A stretch of 64,000 nucleotides of DNA from Nageia nagi (taxonomy: Eukaryota > Pinophyta), in NCBI GenBank assembly GCA_050084985.1, contig JBITNC010000001.1, positions 50,778,001 to 50,842,000 of the forward strand, in the 5' to 3' direction. The translations under genes were made by a program, and so were the position numbers. This document shows, piece after piece, positions 33,751-45,293 of this stretch (position 1 is its first letter; the number at the start of each line of letters is the position of its first letter). The notes beneath the pieces are model-generated. The model saw only the letters and a list, made by a program, of their open reading frames with translations, made no database searches and was not told where the DNA came from.

Positions 33751-35595
33751 ATCATCAACATATTTGTTATTTTCTCTTGGAATACTCTTAATATCTATTG
33801 ATCAGTATAATGTAACCTCAAGAGTTTGGTCTAGTTGTGTTCTCCATTGCTTGCAATAGTAGGGTTATTAAAAGAGCAAAAAGTGGTGGGATAGTGTGCT
33901 TGTAGGATTTTCTAATCAATCTTTAGATTATAGATCAATTCATGTCTATGATAAAGATCAAAAGTAACTAGAAAGAGATAAAAAGATAAAAGTAATAGGA
34001 AATAGATAGAAAAATGAACTACAAAAATCAAACTAAAACTAATTAGCCCAAGCATTACCATATAGGTAGCAATCCATAGCCAAGATTAGGAATAATAAAC
34101 TATCTTACTCTTGGAGTCTCGTAGTCACAATATATAGCAACAATATAAGATAATATTTCATACATAATATTCATAAAACATAATAAACAACCATAAATTG
34201 TAGAGGTAAAAGTATTATTATATTGCATTATCACATATGACAACATTTCATACATTGGGCAACCTTGCTAAAATATTTAACCTTTTGGACTCTAATAGTC
34301 CACTACTTATAAGAATATATTTGCAACTAGGTGGTTACCCACCATTATTGCCCTTAATTTCCCTATGAACTAAGAATAAAAATAAAGAACTATTTACAAA
34401 TGTACAACCCTAATCAATGATTGTGCTAAATTGTATAGTGACTTAGTACAATTAGTACTAATGTCTAGGAATCTAAAAACTCTAAATCATTGCACTTTCT
34501 CAACCATAATCCCTTAGATTTTTCTTTGATTGTATCTTGTTGTAACTATAGCTGATTATAGAGGTATGTTCTATTAGCTTAATTGGTATAGTTTGTGTCT
34601 ATGCTATCGGTAGCCATCTAACTCTTTGCAACCATTTATGAAGATCATTATAGCTACAAGTTGCAGGAACTGTAAGGGTAATGAAAGATATAACATTGAA
34701 ACCTAAGGAAGAGTTATTAATTCCATGTGGAAATGGGCTGTAGTTGACATATTAAAAGGGTGATAGGGGTTAAACACTCTTTATTAAGTGGACCTAGGTA
34801 TTCTCCTTATCTCATAGTTCTCTTTTCAGCTTAGTGGGTCTTGCTTGCTCTGGCGAGGTCTATTACATGAATGGGAATTGCCTTAATCCCCATTTATTTT
34901 CAATAAAAGGTATGACATCGTACCTTAAAATTAGCAAGTTCTATAAAATTAACTTACTAAAATATCTCTTATTGCTTGAAACTTCGATAAGACCTAGTAA
35001 TGGACTATCTTAATGCCTACTATTTTTGGTGTATGATACAAATTTTTCTTTGGAAATCCATGGACTCTAGAAAATTACTCATTGACTCATATTTATAATA
35101 TTTTTTGGAAAGAGTATCTAGGTTTATAGAACTTGAATCTTATAGACTTAGACTCCTATAAGACCCAAACTTGGACTTAAACACTTACTTCCCTTACATA
35201 TTACCTCTTGGATATGACTCAAACAAAATAAAATTACCTTTTGAACTCATACATATGTACAGTTACTCGTGAAGACCCAAATGTGTTGCAATAAACATAT
35301 GGAACTTATTTACACAATAACATCTACCTCTCAACAAAATGGTGATTTAAGTTATCATGCAAATGAACTACGACCTGTAAACATCGATAATACTTGAACT
35401 TTCCTAATCTTAACAAAATTTGATAAGAATGACTAAGTGTAAGAACTATATACTTATTATAATACTTACAAAAGAATGAAAGGGGAGTAAGAAATGGGAA
35501 TTAAAAGTATGAACCTTATTGAGGAAAAATAAAAGAATAAAAGAATAGTAGAATGTTACCCTCCTTTTAGAGTGTAATTCTCAAAGAATAATAGT
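33751..35595 (-). repeat. Element D 3' LTR
   Basis: It matches 45430-47215 with the blocks TAGTAGGGTT, GAGCAAAAAGTGGTGGGATA, CCTTTTGGAC and TACCCTCCTTTTAGAGTGTAA. The first 50 bases have no clear counterpart and may be the edge left by the family A event. The inner edge, near a minus-strand purine run AAAAGGAGGG, could lie at about 35560 or 35595. Confidence 0.72.
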
Positions 35596-35649
35596 CTTCT
35601 AGAGGCTCTAAAGGTCTTCATATTGCTAAAGAATATGACTCTTATTTTC

Positions 35650-38550
35650 CACTTCTACTTGCTTTCTTAGATGTATCTTTTTATAGGAATTCTAGCAATA
35701 GGACTAATTTTGAAGGAAGAAAAGATTGCAACTTCTTATATAGATCCTTTAGATCTTGATTATCCACTAAGGCATGCTCGTAATTTGACTATATTTGCTT
35801 TGAAACTCACCATCACATTTTCCAATCTTCTAGCATATAAGAATCTTGATACTGCTTCTTGGGCTAAGTCATTAATTGCTTGCAGATCTAAAATTTATTT
35901 CTCAAAAAATGATTATTCCAAAAATTATTTGGTATTCATCACCTATCTATCAGTGCTACCCTATACATCTGGTTCCTCCCATAATTTGGGAGACTTCAAT
36001 TGAATTAAGGAATGAAATAATCTATTTAAAAAATTAATCTTTATCTTTAATTAATGTTTCTCTAAGTCCACAATAAACACTAAATCTTTAAATCATATAT
36101 ATCCTTGGTCATTCTCAAAATGGTTTATCTAGGCCTTAGAGTAATTATGGCCAAATCTTTCTTTGTTAAGTCCCTAATCCAACTTTGCATTCCTTCAATT
36201 ATCAATATGGGGATTGATAAGGCCAATTTATGAAGTGTGTTCTGAGCAATGTATTATTGGAGAGCTTGTTCTATTTGATTTGGTAATAGATAAAGCTCGA
36301 ACATGCTAACCAATCTTTCTCATATCTATTCAACTAGGGCCTTTCTAAAATTTTTGACAATTTGTAGTAGCTTGACCTTATCATCATTTAGCACTTTATT
36401 TGTTGCTATTATCTTCTTTAATTACTCCTTGATTTGCTAAGTCTTTTGCTTTTCAATCACTATTTCTTGAGAATTTAGGTCTTTAATTTGTTTCTTCATG
36501 TTTTCTAGCTTAGCCTTAGCCTCTTTAAGGATCTTTCATTCTTATACTTCCACTTGGCTAATTTTTTAATTAACTCTTTATTTTGATTCTGCAACCCAAT
36601 AAACATTTTATATTTTTGGAAATATTCATTCTTATATTGATCAATTTTTTTATTTAGATTCTTTATCTTATTCTCCATAGATTGGAGACTCTTTCTCACT
36701 TCCATGGAAGTATTAACCAAAAATCTGGAATGGTCTATAGCTAAAGCACTCTACATATTTACATTTATCACAATCATGGGCATTGTGTCTAGTTTCCCTT
36801 ATTTGATAGGCATATAAGCACTTCTAATATTCCCAATTTTCATTACTTTATTGAAAATTCTTGCCTATTTCTCTGGGAGCATAGGGAGTTTATTAACAAA
36901 TGTTTCCTAATCAATGGCCTCTACTACTTGAGTAGAAAAAATACTCTTTATTTCCTCTTATGAGGCTATAGAAAAAGGAATTAAAGAATGGAAAGATACA
37001 CCTAATCTTGAAGTTGATGCTAGAGTATCTCAGATTCTATACTTTTTGACACCATATAAGGCCATCCATGGCTTATCAAAAATTTTGAACTCCTAATTTG
37101 GGGAAGCTTTGGCTTCTTTCTCAGTTTGATTTATAAAATATTCAATATGGGGTCAAGGTTCATGTCCAAATGTTAGGCATTTTTTATTTTATTTTATTTT
37201 ATTAATTTTATAATATAGATTTTTGGGTCATAAACCTAAGGAGCATCTACCCTATCCAATTTATAATTATGCACAATAAAATCCTCTAGCTCATATTTAC
37301 AACCTATTTTTATCAAAGTAAAATTTGCAATAGTGATAGGCATTGTGATAATGGGTTTAAAATTACCCCCTGACCCATACTTAGTTTATATTACACACAT
37401 TTGCCTACCCATTTCTAAAGAAAACAAGTGGGGGTTAAAAAATTTTGGTAATAAAAATAGGTTCTCAAAATACCCATACATTATTATAATTGTACAATTC
37501 TTCAAAAAATACCAATCTCCAATGTTGTTTCCTCCTTGTAACTCCTCCATGGTTGACCAATGTAATTTATGAGTAACCCTTCCTGTGAGAATCTACATCA
37601 CTAGGGCATAGAATTTCTCCATAGAGTATGAGCCATGTAATTTTATGAGCACCAACACTCTTAAATCAATTAGTGTAGGTGATGTGGATAAAGTAGTCGA
37701 TGCAATCTAGAGCCCTCCTTCCACCAAAGCTTCCAAATTTTAATGGAATATGATCTACCACAAATATGATAAGTGCTAGAAATTAGATTTTTCAATATTG
37801 AATAGATTTTTCCAAACCTCATTTGAGATAAAGGTAGGAAAATCATAATAGATATGCACCTCAATAATGTTATATGTCATTTTCATCATGGTTTCATTTG
37901 CCTTAATCTAGGTCTTTTTACCAAGAATAATTGCCAACACTTGTAGGACCTATCTGTATTAAGATTTCTCAAAGGAGGTGATATCATATCTCTAAAGGAG
38001 CTTGGTGCATCTACCTTCATACCTCTCATTATCCAATCCAACACCTCAATCTCATTTTGATAAAAATCAACCTTTTCTCTCTTGAGATCAATTTTCTTCT
38101 TGATATGGAAGCTCCAATCAATAGGGACTACAAATGTATGTACAATTAACTTAGGGAAGTAGTCCAAAAAGATATCAGGCTAATACCTAGACTCAACCTC
38201 TCCCTTATTCTACTCCTTATAATCTTTAACCTCATGGTTATGCCTAAGTGTAATTGAATAAAGGTGTTATGGATAGGTGAAAGGCTCATAGGCCACATAA
38301 TATGCCAAGCCCTAAGCTAGCATAACATTTCTTATTGATTCACTAATGACCCCTTTTTCTATAAGTTCTAGTAACTAGTGCTACAATAGGATTCTTTCAA
38401 GGTCTTCTCACTAGGTATCCATATGATTCATGGCCTCTACCTCCATTGAGTTGCACCAAGATCATTCTCTAAGTATTCCTCATGAATCGCTATCAAGTTA
38501 GCATCCACCCCCTCTTCCTTAGTCTCTATGGTCTCCTTGGTGCTTGCCAT
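35650..38550 (-). pseudogene. Element D extra ORF downstream of integrase, coiled-coil C-terminus
   Basis: The ATG at 38550 (MASTKETIETKEEG) starts an acidic N-terminus. Next comes a globular part with LKREKVDFYQNEIEVLDW (about 38090) and LQGGNNIGDWYFLKN (about 37520). The C-terminal third (36720-36505) is a strong coiled coil with heptads of Leu/Ile and Lys/Glu (KSLQSMENKIKNLNKKIDQ). The end (about 35960-35800) reads SFFEK.ILDLQ and AINDLAQEAVSRFLYA. The same order is found in element F (54300-57627), which supports a real coding sequence of some 950 codons. It is in the same sense as pol. No known family was recognised; an envelope-like or capsid-accessory role would be guesswork. Confidence 0.6.
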
Positions 38551-39330
38551 AGTGTTCAATGACTTTTATGTAGCTTAAGTAAGCATCTAGTACATACAAC
38601 TTTCATAAGATCAAGATCTAATACCCTTATACACCTAGCACTAAAAGCTCTATAGATAATATGCTTTTGTAGATAATATGCTCTACAACTTCTAAAAACT
38701 TGGGCTCTAAAATTTGCTAAAGTGAGGAACAAGTGGTTGGGGAGTATGTTTTATATTTCTAGGGTTTGTGACTATCATCTATTAATAGTAATTAATGAAC
38801 AAGGAATATTAGGGTTCATGTAGAGTGCAATTTCAAGGATGATATATGAGATCACATTTAATTCTAATGCTTCATATTTAATTTGGAAGGTAAGCCACAA
38901 TTGGTAGTTTTTTCAAAAAAATCTACTTTTAAATGTCATCCTTTTGATAATATGATGTACATCTATTGGGTTTAACCTCCATCATGCTTAGTTAATGCAA
39001 GCATTAATGGATACCTACCTCCTTGATAAGTGTACCATTGGTGAACCAATATTTACAATATTTTTTTATGACAATGATAAAAAGGAACATTGGAATATTT
39101 ACACTATACAATTATCAGGTGTTATGAAATCATTTGATCATCCAATAATATTTCAAATAGATCTTGTTCATTAGGATAGGTAGTTCCTAGGATGTAATAA
39201 TGTCTTAAAGCTTGAATGCATTACTCTGTAAGGCTTGAATGATGATATAGGTCTGCTCCATAAGGAATCAAATTTTTGATATTTTTCAATCTTTTCTCTT
39301 TGTTCATCCCATTTGAGGACAATGTCTTCA
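38551..39330. other. Spacer between integrase and extra ORF of element D
   Basis: No supported reading frame. Text near 38740-39060 is plain AT-rich sequence. It probably carries signals for expressing the extra ORF, but none could be named. Confidence 0.4.
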
Positions 39331-39339
39331 ACTTTAAAC

Positions 39340-40272
39340 TTAACTTAGGAGGACTTTTTCTTGTCAAACCACTTCTTAACAATCTATTATCAATGTTGGT
39401 AGTACTAATATGATTTATTTGTGTCCTCTTCTAACTTCATCAACTGATTTAATCTTGCTTTTAATGGTTCAAAGTTATAGTCTTCTAACCCTTGTAACTC
39501 AAGATGAATTGGAAATGCTGGTCTCTTACCATAAACTAATGCATAAGGATATGTCTTGATGTTTGATTTGACTCTAATCATATCTTCCCATAATGCATAG
39601 TCTAGTTGTACATGCCATTTTCTTGGATTCCTTTCAATTATCCTTTTGATGATCTGGGTTAATTTTTTATTTTATGATTCAACTAACTTGTTCCTTTGTA
39701 GGTAATAGTTTGAAGGGACCATCTAGTAGATCCCATACTCAGTAACAAAGTCTAACAAATTAGCTCCAATAAATGTAGGACCATTATATAATATAATAGT
39801 CTATCAGATACTAAAGTAAGTAATTATCCTTTTGATCATCTATATTACTACCTCTTGATTTACACTCTTACATGGCATAGCTTTTGGCCATGTTTTGAAG
39901 TAGTATATTGAAGTCAGAATAAACTTGTGGCCCATTGAAGAAATTGGGTTTATAACACTAATGAAGTCTAGCCCATTATTGGAAAGATTTTTCAACAACC
40001 ACAGGATTAAGAGGCATTGCATGTTGTCTCCTTTTTGCAACATATTTGCTATATTTGTCACACTCCTAGGCTATCTTGAATAAATATTGAAACATAGTAA
40101 GCCAATAATAGCCCACTTGAAGTATCTTCACTATAGTTGTAGGATCATTATAGTGTCCTCCAAAGAATCCATAATGAAATTTATGTAAAATTATCTGGGC
40201 TTCATCATGAGTAACAAATCTCAATAAGGTTTGATCAAAATTCCTCTTGGAAGTACTATCATCTACCATCAT
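39340..40272 (-). pseudogene. Element D integrase
   Basis: The zinc-binding part reads EAQIILHKFHYGFFGGHYND (40210-40150) with both His, then ECDKY, where only one Cys of the CC pair is clear. The core has LDFISVINPISSMG (first catalytic Asp kept), LYNGPTF where the second Asp is Tyr, and VES (catalytic Glu kept) followed by a stop. The C-terminal part (39600-39400) reads KTYPYALVYGKRPAFPIHLE. Frameshift near 40064 and several stops. No chromodomain was seen. Confidence 0.75.
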
Positions 40273-40367
40273 AAAATTGAATGCTTCTAACCTGAATCTC
40301 CTTCTGTGAAACCTATCTAAAGATTCAAGACATTTACCTATTCTAAAATAAAAATAAATTGTTTTAT

Positions 40368-40940
40368 CTAATCACTATCTAAGTTGAGATGTTCTTTGTA
40401 CTCAATTATAGAAATCATGTGTGCATCCTTTACTATGTTTTCACATAGGGATATTCCCCTTATGAGCTTGGTTGGTTTAATTTCTACATCATATTTAATT
40501 ATTATTGTGATCCAAATAGCTTTTTTTTTACTTGATTTTGCTTGAATTATATAATTCCTTACATATGGGTGAATGGTATATACAAGGATCTTGTTATGGG
40601 GCACATAATGCTTAAAATTTTTAAGTCCTCTCATTATGGAAAACATTTGCTTTTCAATAAATGAGTACCTTCTTTGGTGTTGGTGCACTATTTGATTATG
40701 AAAGGCAATGGGATGTTATAGATCTAAGCACTTTTTATCAAGGAGAATGGTATATACAAGAATCTTGTTATGGGACACATAATGCTTAAGCTTTTTAATT
40801 CCTCTTATTATGAAAAACATTTGCTTTTCAATAAATTAGTACCTTCTTTGGTGTTCATACACTGTTTGACTATGAAAGGCAATGGGATGTTCTTTTTTCT
40901 GGTCATCTTTCTATGCTAGGATGGTAGCAATATTTCTTTC
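40368..40940 (-). pseudogene. Element D gypsy RNase H
   Basis: The open stretch 40688-40368 reads RRYSFIEKQMFSIMRGLKNF (the E-K-x-M-F-A helix) and KHYVPHNKILVYTIHPYVRN, then WITIIIKYDVEIKPTK. A nearly identical segment repeats at 40744-40890 (plus-strand blocks ATACAAGRATCTTGTTATGG and CATTTGCTTTTCAATAAAT), a local duplication of this domain. Confidence 0.72.
40570..40890. repeat. Local tandem duplication inside element D RNase H
   Basis: Blocks at 40571-40705 and 40748-40885 share AATGGTATATACAAG, CTTGTTATGGG, ACATAATGCTTAA, GGAAAACATTTGCTTTTCAA-like and GAAAGGCAATGGGATGTT, about 175 bases apart. One RNase H segment has therefore been doubled after or during reverse transcription. Confidence 0.75.
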
Positions 40941-40969
40941 TATTCCATAAGCATACATGATAAAATATC

Positions 40970-41960
40970 TTAAAAACTTAGGGTTATTCAAAATAGGAGC
41001 TTCAATTATAACTTTTTTAATATCATAAAAAGCTTGCTTTGCTTCTTAAGACCAAGAAAATATAGTATTTTTGTTTGACATTATTGTGATTAGAGAGATT
41101 ATATAAGAAAAATTATTAATAAACTTTCTAAAAAAATTGATTTGACCAAGGAAGTATTGTAGGGCCTTCTTATTTAAAGGTAGAGGCAATGCATCAATAG
41201 ATTTTACTCCATATGGATCAATTATCAATCCTTTTTCTAAGAAAATATGACCTAGCAGTTTTCCTTGGTTAACCATAAAAATATACTTTTTAGGATTGAT
41301 GGAAATCCCAAATTCTATACATTTTTCAAAAACTTGCCTAAGATGTGATAAGTGGTCCTTTCTAATCCTATAAAATATTGTAATATCATTTAGGTAGACC
41401 AAGATTATCTTGTTTATCAAGTCACCAAAGGCATGGTCTATGGCTCTCTAAAAAGTAGCCCCAGCATTGGAGAGACCAAAAGGCATTCTCTAAAATGCAA
41501 ATGTCTTCCACTTGGTAATGAATGCAATTTTGAAATGATCCTCATCCTTTACCAAAATTTTGTTGAATCTTGAATAGCCATCAATCATACAAAAATAGCA
41601 TGCTCTAGCTATTGTGTGGAAGATTTGTTCCATGGGAAGGAAAGGATAATTATCTTTTAGAGACACTTAGTTTAGATTTCTAAAATCCATGCATAGTTTG
41701 ATTTCTCTACTCATTTTCCTTACTGGGACTAAATTGGATACCTAAGAAGAATACTTTATAGGATAGATAATTCTATCATCTAGGAGTTTTAACAACTCCT
41801 ATTTCATAGCCTCTTCTATTCTTGGGTTTATTAGTCTTTTTTTTTTCTATATGATTTTGCTTCTAGTTTAAGCTCAATGGTGTGTTGGATCACATTATTA
41901 TCATATATCTTTAGATCATCATAAGTCTAGGAAATTACTTTGGAGAACTCATGGTAAATC
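40970..41960 (-). pseudogene. Element D reverse transcriptase
   Basis: The C-terminal half is open at 41420-41046: KIILVYLNDITIFY holds the catalytic motif as YLND (second Asp pair position changed to Asn), followed by ISINPKKYIFMVNQGKLLGH and FRKFINNFSYIISLITIM. The N-terminal half (41960-41430) is spread over frames, with TYDDLKIYDNNVIQHTIELK visible near 41900. It copies element RNA to DNA in active relatives. Confidence 0.78.
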
Positions 41961-42006
41961 TAAAATATCATCCTTTTTTCTTCTTTAAAGCACTCTGATC
42001 CAACCT

Positions 42007-42300
42007 TTATGCATCTTTCAAGTTCAACTTCCAGCTCAACATTGCTCTCCTTTTGAAGAGCCAAAGTTTTGGCTTTTTGAACATCTTTAGAATCAAATAG
42101 TCATTCAAAAGAGAGAAAACCTTTATAAATGACATTATTTTTGAGTTGTATAATGTCTGACTCTTAGAAATAGTCAGGTAGTTCTTCAACACCAAAGGTG
42201 TGAGCTACTACTTCATCAATAAGGAAATTCATAATATGATCATTGGATTCAAATACCTACCAAAAATTTATAGTGTCAAGCATAGATGGCCTACATAGGA
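42007..42300 (-). pseudogene. Element D pol linker before reverse transcriptase
   Basis: An open stretch of 62 codons (42195-42007), rich in Leu and Lys, lies between the RNase H-like domain and reverse transcriptase. No domain was recognised. Confidence 0.4.
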
Positions 42301-42360
42301 ATTTAAATCCATAAATTCCTCTCTTGTAATGAGAAGGATTGTAATGTGCTCCTTTACATG

Positions 42361-42765
42361 CTAATGTATTAGCAAATTAGTTGTACCTCTAGGAAAAGAG
42401 ATAAAATTGATTACCAAGAATGGATCTAATAAGTCCCATACCCTATTTCTATAAGTCTTTAGATAGTGATGTATTACACTAATATGTTCTCTAACTTGCT
42501 TTATGACTAGTTTAGAATCACCATAAACCACCAAGCATCTAATGCCCATGCTGATTGCTTTAGATAACCCTAAATAAAGGGATTCATATTCAGTAGCATT
42601 ATTTATGCAAATCTATGTGAATATAAATGATAACCTTCTCATGTGTCCTTATGGTGATTTAAAAACAACACTCAAACCAAAACCATGTTTACATCTAGAC
42701 CCATCAAAGTATATCATCCATATCTCATGCTCTCTTTTAGCTATGACTAAGATTGGCTACATATT
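42361..42765 (-). pseudogene. Element D RNase H-like domain, upstream of reverse transcriptase
   Basis: Minus-strand text begins MIYFDGSRCKHGFGLSVVF near 42720 (first-strand Asp in DGS), then NNATEYESLYLGLSKA near 42600 with the helix Glu, then MGIRCLVVYGDSKLVIKQV (42549-42490) with the GDS Asp, and ends FPRGTTNLL. This is the archaeal/plant-type RNase H fold, with its first three acidic residues in place although stops occur. It sits between protease and reverse transcriptase, not after the gypsy RNase H as in Tat-1. Confidence 0.75.
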
Positions 42766-43127
42766 CACATATAAGTAATAGTTACCTATGCCAAAGTTAG
42801 TGACCTAGTAATTGAGGTAATTAGCTGAAAGGATTTATATGGTCAACAATGTCTCTTTGAGTGTATCCCTCTCAAATACTTCTACTAGTCCAAGGCCATT
42901 CATACAATTTTATTCTATGATCTTCTTAACATGAACCTTTTGGTTCTCTCATTTGGATATTGACCTACTTATTTTCAAAAGGGAGTAGGATATGTATATA
43001 ATTTAAGGCTAAGTACCCTCCCAACATGGTAGTGAATTCTCTAGATAAGTAGATCCCAAATAGGGGTGGGAGATCAAATACAATAATAACATGAATGATA
43101 TAGATATCTAGGAATGCATCTAGGGTT

Positions 43128-43545
43128 ATGAAAACTCTTTTTACACTACAAACTACATCTATTAAGGAAGAATCTACTTATATGACTCTAGCTATGCATC
43201 AAGTAATATACAATTTCATCTCATTTGCAATGAGTTTGGGAATAATGGTAATGGTAGCTCCAGTATCAATTATACAATTATTAACTACCCAACCTTCTAA
43301 TCTAAGAGATAGATAAAAAAGTGGAGGTCTTCTTATACCTAAAGGAGCTAAAGGGATATCATCAAAAATTGCAAACACTACATTACCCCTATTTACCTTC
43401 TTTTTACTATTTTTAAGCTTCAAAGATTCTTGTAAGAGGTAAATTTGACCTAGAATCCTCAATGCATCAAATATTTTCATTCTAGAAAATGTTTTCTTTA
43501 ATTCTTCCACAATATTGTATGGGACATAAGGGGTAAACTTACTTT
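43128..43545 (-). pseudogene. Element D aspartic protease
   Basis: The open stretch 43510-43199 contains GWVVNNCIIDTGATITIIP, with an intact catalytic Asp-Thr-Gly-Ala and the following hydrophobic strand. Upstream is LAPLGIRRPPLFYLSLRLEG, the usual first strand. Of all enzymes in the window this active site is among the best kept. It would process gag-pol. Confidence 0.78.
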
Positions 43546-43549
43546 TTTT

Positions 43550-45085
43550 AGCAGGTTGATGTGATTTGAATTATTGAATGGCTTTCTTCTTATGATGTTC
43601 AATAATAAAAGGATATATCAATGGAAGAGATCTCTCTTTTTTTGAAACTTCATTCCTAGTCATAGAAGGGTTTCTTGCTGAAGAAGCAACATTACCCAAA
43701 TCTATAGAAACCTAATTCAGATGACTAGGAAGTTTATTTTCTTGATTCTATGGTCAGAGCATAGGAGCCTTAGCTCTTTTTGGATCAAGTTGAGATGGAA
43801 TGGGTTATTGATTTGGTTGAGTTACTTGGGCTTATTGTGGAGATGCTAAGGTATAAGCTTTGGTTTGAACATAGTTGGCTTATTCTCCAACATAACCTAG
43901 AAGCCAAAAATTAACCATGGTAAGGTCTACAATAGGATCTAAAGTAGGTTTTACCATATGATTAAAATGTAAGCCTAAATGTTGATGAAGATACATCACA
44001 TAGAAGTATATAAAATGTGGAGATGAATAAGGAGGACACCATTCTATAATACCTAGAGTGTCAATTTCTATAGAACTAATCATTACTACATTTTCTACAA
44101 GTTTAGAAACAAGTTGTTATTCTAGCTCATTATTTATGAGCTAAAATTTTGGATGATATTGGTTATCATATCTTCTATAATTGAAGCCTTTATTAATCCT
44201 CTCTTGTAAAATGAGATTTTTTCCAAGTTCCTAATAGTTGTCTATAGTTACCTTATCTTATCTTCCTCTTATGAATTAGAACTAGTAGTTGTACTTCTAG
44301 ATGTAAGAGCTAGTAGTGTTAGTACTTGGTTCTAAATGGTAGATTTAGGAGGAGGTGGTGGCAAGGCTAATACTCTAGGATGAGGAATCTATAATGGAGA
44401 TTTTTTTTTAGGTAGATTAGGAAATAATGACATAATGGATCTATGTTGTGTCTTGCTAGAATATACTAAGGTATGCTTAATAGTTTTAGTTATTTGATAG
44501 ATATCTAGGAAAGTATCACTTGACATAACAATCAATACATTAAGGTCTAAGAGAAATACTTTCCTATAATATACCAAGGCTTGAGAATTTTTTGGCTTGA
44601 TCCTTATTGGAATGGACTTCCAAGTTTTCTCAAATCTTAAATTAAAATCATTTATAGACTCATAAGGGTGTCTTTTGATACATACTATGAGGCTCAAAAA
44701 GGTGTTATAATCACCATATTCAGCAAATATCTTGATAAGAGCTTGACATGACTCTTCCCATGTATTTATGAATTAAGAGGTGAGAGTTCTAAACCATTCA
44801 ATAACTTGTACTTCAAAATAATGTGATAACAATATCATCATAATGGTTTCATCATTGATATCAAAATTAGAAGCCAATAAAGATACATCTTGATAATGTT
44901 CATAAGGTATTTTTGCTTACACATAATATTTAGGCAAAATTTTAAATTTTGCTTAAGGAATGGCTAGAGAATTAGCAAGAACTAATAAGGGATGACTATT
45001 ATTTCAAACAAAAAAATTTACAAGGGTAGGTTGAGCCATATTTGGACCACTTATATGAGGTGAAGGATTTTGTTAAATAGATTCA
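43550..45085 (-). pseudogene. Element D gag
   Basis: The capsid core lies at 44900-44389: ETIMMILLSHYFEVQVIEWF (about 44850), TWEESCQALIKIFAEYGDYN and then the open part LIVCIKRHPYESINDFNLRF. This is the Retrotrans_gag order. A Pro-rich middle (44380-44300) and a second open part at 44083-43880 follow. No clear zinc knuckle was found, which is unusual but may be due to decay. The start near 45085 is approximate. Confidence 0.7.
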
Positions 45086-45274
45086 AATATAGCTATTAAT
45101 TGGATAGCTCTTAAAGGCATTTGAGAAGATAAGGTATGATAAATCTTTTGCCTATTCCTCCTTTGAGAAACTAATAGATTTTTAAATATAGGCTATTTTG
45201 AATAATTCCTAGCACTACTTCATGTAAAGCTACATTTTTGAGGTACCAGGGTTCGAAATATTAATTGGTTTTGA

Positions 45275-45293
45275 CAACAAAGTCACCAATAAG
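45275..45293 (-). other. Probable primer binding site of element D
   Basis: On the minus strand TTGGTGACTTTGTTGTC lies at the inner end of the right LTR. It resembles the TTGGCGACTC-type primer sites of plant gypsy elements. The identification is tentative because the LTR edge is worn. Confidence 0.45.

Noticed and set aside
35671-36003. Plus-strand open frame of 110 codons
   Set aside because: It is antisense to the conserved C-terminus of the element D extra ORF, which has a homologous counterpart in element F.
45244-45270. A tRNA T-arm-like GGTTCGAA motif near the element D primer region
   Set aside because: No matching A box, acceptor stem or cloverleaf could be drawn around it.
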